Positions 58,348 through 64,000 of a stretch of 64,000 nucleotides of DNA are shown here, piece after piece. The notes beneath the pieces are model-generated. The model searched no databases. It saw only the letters and a program-made list of their open reading frames with translations, and was not told the DNA's origin. A program made the position numbers and the translations under genes. Within the stretch, counting starts at the first letter, position 1, and every line of letters begins with the position of its first letter. Source of the stretch: Rheum nobile. Taxonomy: Eukaryota > Streptophyta > Magnoliopsida > Caryophyllales > Polygonaceae. Where the stretch lies: the NCBI GenBank assembly GCA_027886185.1, contig WOAB01000142.1, forward strand, positions 310,001 through 374,000. The letters run 5' to 3'.

Positions 58348-59691
58348 ATGGATTGCCATCACAAATCGATCCGCTTGACTCGCTGCACGAGTTCGATATG
58401 TTGGGGTTTGATAGGTGAAGATATATGGATTGAGATATTTAAGAAATTACCGATCGAAAGCCTATGCTGCAGCTTATGTGTTTGCAAGGGATGGAGATCT
58501 CTCATCTCATCGCAATCGTTCATCAAGCTCCATCATTCCTTGACTTGCTCGACGACACCGCCTAAGCTGAAACCCTACCTTCGAGTGAACATCGTAGATG
58601 AGTGCCATGATTCCTTGGCTCTCTACCGTCCGACTGGTGGCGATCACATCCGACACGATGTGCATTTTCCATTTCGATTCTCGGATGATCCTCCCCTGCA
58701 TAGCTTTACTTTTGTTGATTCGATTAAGGGCGTAGTCTGCTTTTCGTATTCGATGGGATCGTCCTTTGACTCCACCATTCTTTGGAACCCGGCAATTCAC
58801 AAGTATGTCTCCCTCCCTCAGCTTCCTTTTCCATTCGACCTAGAGACTGGTAGTGCTGGCTTGCCTCCTCGTGTCTTTGATTCCAAGGTTCATTACGCTC
58901 GCTTTGGCTGCAGTGCAATAGGCTTGGGTTACGACAGATATCATAATGAATTCAAGGTTGTGAGAGTTTGGATCCCGTCTTATCACATGTCAAGCCGCTG
59001 CAGACCGTCGTGCGAGGTATACTCGGCTCGAGAAGGTCTCTGGAGGAGGGTGTCCATGGCTGATATGAACCTCCAACATTGGGGATTCGACTTACAAAGA
59101 GCAACTAAGAGGAGCTGTTTTGTAAACGGAGCTCTTCATTGGCTCGTATCAGCACGCGATGTTACCTTGCACTCTGTTCTGATGTTTGATTGCGAGCGTG
59201 AAGTGTTCAGAACAATGGATCTCCCACAAGAAATCTATGTGAAGGAGGAGGGGGTGACGACAAAGCATCCTATAATTTTGGAGTATGGTGGGATGCTGGC
59301 GGTAGTGCTGCACTCCGCTTGGGGGCTTTGGTGCGTGGATTGGGCTATTGAGATGTGGGTAATGGAGGAACATGGTGCGGTTAGTACATGGAAGAAGCTT
59401 TATAGAGTTGTGGATAATTTTACGAGCGACTGTTTTGATGTTAAAAGTTACCAAGGTTCATTGGAGAAGATGGCTCCTTATGGCCCTAACCAGTGGGACA
59501 AGCTTAATTCTATTGGTGAGAGGTATTACCAGGTGATGAATGACCATGTTCACGAGGAGAGCCTGTTCTTGTTGGATGATATCAAAGCCGAGTCTTACAT
59601 AAAGGACAAGATAGTTCATATATCCATTCCGATGGAGTTCAAGAAACAATATACGGCTATACCTCAGGGAAGATGCGTAGATAAAAAATAA
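58348..59691 (+). CDS. F-box protein with F-box-associated region
   Basis: F-box proteins recruit substrates to SCF ubiquitin ligases. Start placed at 58348 (TCCATGG context, MDCHHKSIRL); the frame is open further up to 58219 but the extra residues look like untranslated leader. 447 residues. F-box at about 20-64 (GEDIWIEIFKKLPIESLCCSLCVCKGW, in two runs). An F-box-associated beta-propeller-like region follows: DSIKGVVCFS, STILWNPAIHKYVSLP, GLGYDRYHNEFKVVRVW, CEVYSAREGLWRRV, SCFVNGALHWLV. No stop or frameshift, single exon. It stands between element G and intergenic DNA. Substrate unknown. The only convincing intact non-transposon gene here. Confidence 0.85.
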   Translation: MDCHHKSIRLTRCTSSICWGLIGEDIWIEIFKKLPIESLCCSLCVCKGWRSLISSQSFIKLHHSLTCSTTPPKLKPYLRVNIVDECHDSLALYRPTGGDHIRHDVHFPFRFSDDPPLHSFTFVDSIKGVVCFSYSMGSSFDSTILWNPAIHKYVSLPQLPFPFDLETGSAGLPPRVFDSKVHYARFGCSAIGLGYDRYHNEFKVVRVWIPSYHMSSRCRPSCEVYSAREGLWRRVSMADMNLQHWGFDLQRATKRSCFVNGALHWLVSARDVTLHSVLMFDCEREVFRTMDLPQEIYVKEEGVTTKHPIILEYGGMLAVVLHSAWGLWCVDWAIEMWVMEEHGAVSTWKKLYRVVDNFTSDCFDVKSYQGSLEKMAPYGPNQWDKLNSIGERYYQVMNDHVHEESLFLLDDIKAESYIKDKIVHISIPMEFKKQYTAIPQGRCVDKK

Positions 59692-61019
59692 ATAAATTAA
59701 TTAATTTAATGGTATAAGGTTTTATCAGATCAACCATTAGTGTTGAAATCCTCTCGAATTTCATGTTACTACTACTGTTTGGATTTTATTTCCCTATTTC
59801 AATCAACTATGGATAATGTTATTATATTTCTTCTGCTTACAAGTTACAACACTCTCTTAACTTATTGCATTGGTACCTTTGAAATTACAGGGTAGTGGAG
59901 GCTGGAGGTAATGTATTGTTGTATTATATGCTAGTCGAGCTAATGTGTTGTTGTATTATGTGTTTGTTGTATCATAATCGGTGTACGAACGGATGCACAT
60001 TACAACACACGAGTACATGGCCACAGTGCTATTACTAACTTTGCAATCGCAAGTTAAAAACAAGGTTGAAAGTGTTTGTGTTAGAAGGATGTCCATTTCC
60101 ATGACTATAGACCAAAACGGGCGCAGAGAGATGCGTTGAAGGAGGAGGGTGGAGCGGCGGGAAGGAGGGGAGATCGGAGGAGAAGGGGACTAGCACAGAG
60201 GCTAGAGGACCCTCACAGAGGAGGAAAACAGAGCTTTCCTAACCCATGAGGAAAGCTTTGGATTTTTACACTTCCCATGACCATTGTAGAATTGAAGTTA
60301 CAGAAGATTATGTACTTAGTTCAACGTGATACTTTTTTGAAATATTTTATATATAATCACCCCTAAATTATGCTAGCAACTACATTAAGAGTCTGATAAT
60401 AAAAATCAGAATGTATATTATAAAACAATTATTTTTCGAACAACAAAGTACAATTAAGGGGGATTTTGGGTATTTATATGTTTAACATTTAATAAATGCT
60501 ATAAAACAATTATCTTCATATATACAACATATGGAGATAGTTACAGTAGATATTATTCATATGCATTAAGAAACTGAAACAAATGCAAACTGAGAGAAGG
60601 TAAGATAGCATGACAGCCAAAGATATTATTGTCTTTGACAAAAAAAGGAAGCAAAGGTGGAACACAAGACTCATGACATGTATTGACTTTATTCAAAAGC
60701 TTTCCTAATTACTACATAAGACTTCCATATCCAAGCATTATCCTCTGCAATCTACACACAAACAAAATACAGTTAATTAATACATTAAATATACAAGAAG
60801 TATAGCTAATAAAAAAAGAGGGAAAAGTTACTTATAATTCCACTATTTTGCAAAGACAATCAACATTCTTCAAATGAGCATAGGACTAACAAAAAAAATT
60901 AAGAAATGGCATCCATCATAGTTTGCTGAATTGAAAGAACTTACAGTAGCTTATTAGTGAAGTCAGAAGGACTAACAAAAAAATCAAGCCATCGAAATTG
61001 ATTGAGAATAAGTTAAGAA
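59692..61019. other. 3' flank of the F-box gene and intergenic DNA
   Basis: TTGTTGTATTAT is repeated around 59914-59961. No gene. GGCATCCATCATAGTTTGCTGAA (in two runs) at about 60907 resembles 61021-61043, a local duplication. Confidence 0.5.
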
Positions 61020-61900
61020 AGGGCATCCATGATAGTTTGCTGAAACTCATTGGAAGTTTGTAGCTCTTCTACATCACAAATATCCTCATTAGCAGAGGAT
61101 CCCTCAAAGCCTAGGGAAAAGTATACAGATATTAGCCTCAGTTGAACTCCGTCCAATAATATTCTTTAAGTCCCAATTTTTTATCAATATAATCAATTGA
61201 TCACCTCTATTTCTTCCCCAATAGTTCAGACCAATATGGAAGCATTTGAAGAACAAAAGGGCCAAAATGCAAGGTTAGTAAGAACAAAAATAGCATCCAG
61301 TGCCCATTTTTTGAATAGAAATTTGCCATGTTAGTAAGGATGAGTACATAGATAAGATAGGCAGTACAAGTATGACATTACTTTGAATAAATATATGACG
61401 ATACCTTTACCTCAATCAAATCTAGCTTCCTGCAAAACAAAAATTGAAGATACCTTTACCTCAATCAAATCTAGCTTCCTGTTATGGACATAAGGAGCGA
61501 CATCTGGTTGTTTTCATATTAAATAGAGAGCAAAAGGACTACTTGCCTGCTCACCAAGGAAATGTGCTGAAACTGAAGTGAGAGAATATGAACTCAATTT
61601 ATAGTCTCTTTGCATAACCTGTGGCAAACAAGTGCACAAAAAGTTACAGGCTGCTCTATTGGTAACTCCAAAGCATTTGGGTAAGGAAATTGAACTCTTC
61701 CCTCAATTGTGATTTCCTTGCTTTCTCTGGTTCCATACTGCCTGCATCACCACATTCTTTCAGCAAGCACTGTTGGGCATTATCAGAAAGCAAGGATAGT
61801 TCTCTTATTTATATTTGCTCCTTTTTTTCTTGGATATCCCGTTCCAGATTTTCAATCTACATTACTGTCGTTGTTGGAAGTTGAACGATATTTAATTTGA
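61020..61900 (-). pseudogene. Possible relic of a spliced host gene
   Basis: Two readable minus-strand stretches: ENLERDIQEKKEQI with a following LSLLSDNAQQCLLKECGDAG (about 61720-61860, coiled-coil style, broken by stops), and GFEGSSANEDICDVEELQTS then NEFQQTIMDAL (about 61020-61115). They could be exons of one degraded gene, the first resembling coiled-coil tails of plant kinesin-like proteins. The match is weak and I do not assign a function. Confidence 0.25.
61400..61481. repeat. 33-bp direct repeat, period 49
   Basis: GATACCTTTACCTCAATCAA and its continuation occur at 61400-61432 and 61449-61481 without a difference. Confidence 0.8.
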
Positions 61901-62104
61901 TATTTGGGAATGATTTGAAGAACCAATTTCCAGCCCTCAAATGGTCTCTTTCTCCTGTTGTAGAAGATGAAGTTCCGTCTATTGAAAAAATTAAGGGTAC
62001 AATTTATACTAAAGTCTAAGATTACCAATTTACCCTTTTTAATCAAAAAATGCTCTATCAATTTGCCCCTCGAATTTCCGAATCCGATCCGGATCCGAGA
62101 GTTC
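61901..62104. other. Intergenic DNA, no gene seen
   Basis: Nothing supported. Confidence 0.5.
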
Positions 62105-62655
62105 GAATATCTAGAGTGCGAATTTGTTATTTCGCTTTAAGCTTTTATCAGTTCTAGATCAGTTTACGAAACATGTCTAGTTCCCTACATGATTTGGGTT
62201 TATTAAGGCTTGACAAACGACGTCGCTATAGATGCCTATAGTTATTCTAGTTGGGAACATGATGTGAGATCTCCCTGGCTGACGCTTCCGCCGGTTGTCA
62301 AGGACACCGGCGTGAAATCGTTCTGCCCCGGTCTCATCACCTATTCTTCAACTCAAACGGCTCTGGTAGGCTATCGGCATAAACCTCCCTAGGCGTATGG
62401 AACGCTCATGAGGTTACCTGCCTCCTAAGCCTACCCGAAATACATAACCTGCATAAAAAAGAAAAGCAATTGTACAACACTGGATTACACTAAACCATCA
62501 GCGAAACGTGCACAATCATTCAAAACAGAGCAGAAAAGGAAAAAAGACGAGATTGTTCAAGGGTGAACCCACCGGGGCCTCGTTAAGACCTCTTCGCAGG
62601 ATAACTATATGGGAAAAAACCGTACGAAGAGGAAAAAGAGTACCCCTGCATCGCC
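62105..62655 (-). other. 3' untranslated region of a Tat-like element
   Basis: Downstream of the integrase stop on the minus strand: ACTCTTTTTCCTCTTCGTAC, GGTTTTTTCCCATATAG and TTAACGAGGCCCCGGTGGG, the kind of pyrimidine-rich block that follows pol in Tat elements. The start of the 3' LTR was not located. Confidence 0.5.
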
Positions 62656-63595
62656 TCAGATGTAGAACTTCCTTAAGTTGAAGACATTCCATGTCCGCGG
62701 AATCTCCTTTCCGTCCATGTCTTCCAACTTGAATGAGCCATTTCCAAGATCTGCTACAACTCTATATGGCCCCTCCCAGTTAGGATCGAACTTTCCCTCG
62801 GTCGGATCCTTTGTGTTACCTAGGACCTTCCGGAGTACGAAGTCTCCCACTGAGATCGGGCGTGGCCTGATGTGCTTGCCATGGAGCTTGATCAGCTCCT
62901 GCTGGTAGGCCGCCATCCGAACTGCTGACGCATCTCTTCTCTCCTGCAGGAGGTCGAGGTTGACGCCGAGAGCCTCATCATTCCCGCCTTGCTGGAAGGC
63001 TGTGGTGCGCACACCAGGAAGGCCTATTTCCAGCGTGAAAGGAGACTCTCCTGTAGAGCGTCGGGGCGTTATTCGGTGAGCCCAGAGGACTGCGGGGAGT
63101 TCCTCCGCCCACCTGCCCTTAGCCTGGTCTAGTCTTTTTTTGATCCCGTCCAGAATTGCCTTGTTGGTTGCTTCAGCTTGTCCGTTAGCCTGCGGATAAG
63201 CTACAGATGAGTAAAAGTTTTTAATTCCATAACCTGCACAATAACTTTTAAAAGCGGCACTGCTAAACTGAGTTCCGTTATCAGAAATTAAAGAAAAAGG
63301 AATGCCGAAACGAGTGATAATAAACTCCCAGACAAACTTAGTGATGTCCGTATCCCTGATGTTTGCCAAGGCTTTCGCCTCAACCCATTTCGTAAAATAG
63401 TCAATTGCTGTAACCAAAAAGCGTCTGTTTCCAGTTGCCTTGGGAAAAGGACCAACGATGTCTAGGCCCCACTGAGCGAAAGGCCAAGGGCTAGTTAGCG
63501 GATGCAGATCCCCTGCTGGCCGATGCACCAGCTTAGCGAACTTTTGACATTTCTCGCATTTCCGGACATAACAGTCCGCGTCCTTCTGCATGTAA
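62656..63595 (-). pseudogene. Integrase of a Tat-lineage Ty3/gypsy element, N-terminus cut by an insertion
   Basis: Inserts element DNA into the genome. Open from the insertion to the stop at 62656. Zinc-finger end CEKCQKFAKLVHRPAGDLHP; core WGLDIVGPFPKATGNRRFLV, YFTKWVEAKAL, ISDNGTQFSS, YPQANGQAEATNKAILDGIK (D, D, E layout); ESPFTLEIGLPGVR; C-terminal GDFVLRKVLG, PNWEGPYRVVADLGNGSFKL and WNVFNLRKFYI. The style YFTKWVEA and AYPQANGQAE marks the Tat group, unlike A-C and F. Upstream pol is displaced beyond the element at 63596. Confidence 0.9.
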
Positions 63596-64000
63596 TGTAA
63601 CACCCCGTAATTTTTAAGGGTATTTTGAATTATTTTTAAATTTTTCTTATGCCCGTTTTGCTAGACGGATTTAATTCAGTGAGTCTCGGACCTTCTGAAG
63701 AGGGGTCTAAGCTCTGTAGAATTTTCCGAGCATTATATAATACAGTTGAGGTATTTTCGGGATTAATATATCGTTAATGTACGAATATATTTAACCCATA
63801 GTTAAGAAATTTAATCCAAACCAAGTTTGGATAAGAATTAACGAAGTCGGCCTTAAAACCGCGACTCACCGCGATATGACGCGATCTGCCGCGAGTCACC
63901 GCGACCGGCCGCGATCGCGGTTTCGCTGAAAACAGAGCTGGCTTCGTCTTCCTCGCGCAAGTGGCTTGGGGGAGATATTTTTGGGCTCGCAAGTGGCTCT
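63596..64000 (+). repeat. Start of an LTR (element H), cut by the right window edge
   Basis: Begins TGTAACACCCCGTAATTTT inside the integrase frame. Resembles the U3 starts of F and G (shared AGGGTATTTTG, AATACAGTTGA, TTTTCGGG, ACGAATATATTTAACCC), giving plus orientation. A cluster of CCGCGA/CACCGCGA units lies at 63858-63921. Preceding five bases are TGTAA. Confidence 0.75.

Overview
This window is a repeat-rich stretch of plant nuclear DNA, most likely from a eudicot. The evidence is the mix of plant-type Ty3/gypsy elements (with tRNA-iMet-like primer sites and one Athila/Tat-like element), Ty1/copia remains, a plant L1-type LINE that ends in an RNase H domain, Helitron-like termini, a hAT-type MITE and one intact F-box gene. 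I see no bacterial gene organisation, tRNA, rRNA or CRISPR array. The species cannot be named from the sequence alone.

Layout. 1-10780 is a nested stack on the minus strand. Element B (LTR 10127-10780, gag start 9296) was broken by the related element A (LTR 8068-8898, fused gag-pol running off the left edge). A was itself broken at codon precision by element I (1546-4579), which has TG...CA ends and a 5-bp target duplication. 10781-15384 is AT-rich intergenic DNA with MITE-like debris, Helitron-like ends and a 450-bp duplication. 15385-18688 is a minus-strand copia relic carrying two insertions: a block with a four-exon gene for a Transposase_28-type protein, and a 314-bp hAT MITE. 18820-31666 is element C (plus strand, same family as A and B). 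It was split in RNase H by element E (24363-30319), a complete, fairly young, gag-only Athila-like element. In its integrase C was cut again by element F (31667-40946).

40947-43808 is AT-rich DNA with a 5'-truncated LINE and a small Helitron. 43809-50303 is a near full-length LINE with poly(A). 51279-57400 is element G, a relative of F with almost no coding capacity. 58348-59691 is the only convincing intact host gene, an F-box protein. 59692-62100 is intergenic with a weak gene relic. 62105-63595 is the 3' end of a minus-strand Tat-like element, intact across the integrase, cut at 63596 by the LTR of another Ty3/gypsy element that leaves the window.

How the parts relate. Almost every coding region belongs to a mobile element, and nearly all are broken by stops, frameshifts, deletions or nested insertions; where I compared relatives, many stops fit C-to-T or G-to-A changes. 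The best leads are: a composite of three back-to-back near-perfect palindromes inside F's gag (37083-37935); a 17-bp GC-rich hairpin motif that recurs in unrelated LTR families and inside E's gag frame; LTRs of the A/B/C family that encode the end of pol; elements whose two LTRs share R-U5 but not U3; and the spliced Transposase_28 gene. No cooperating multi-gene system apart from transposition functions is visible.
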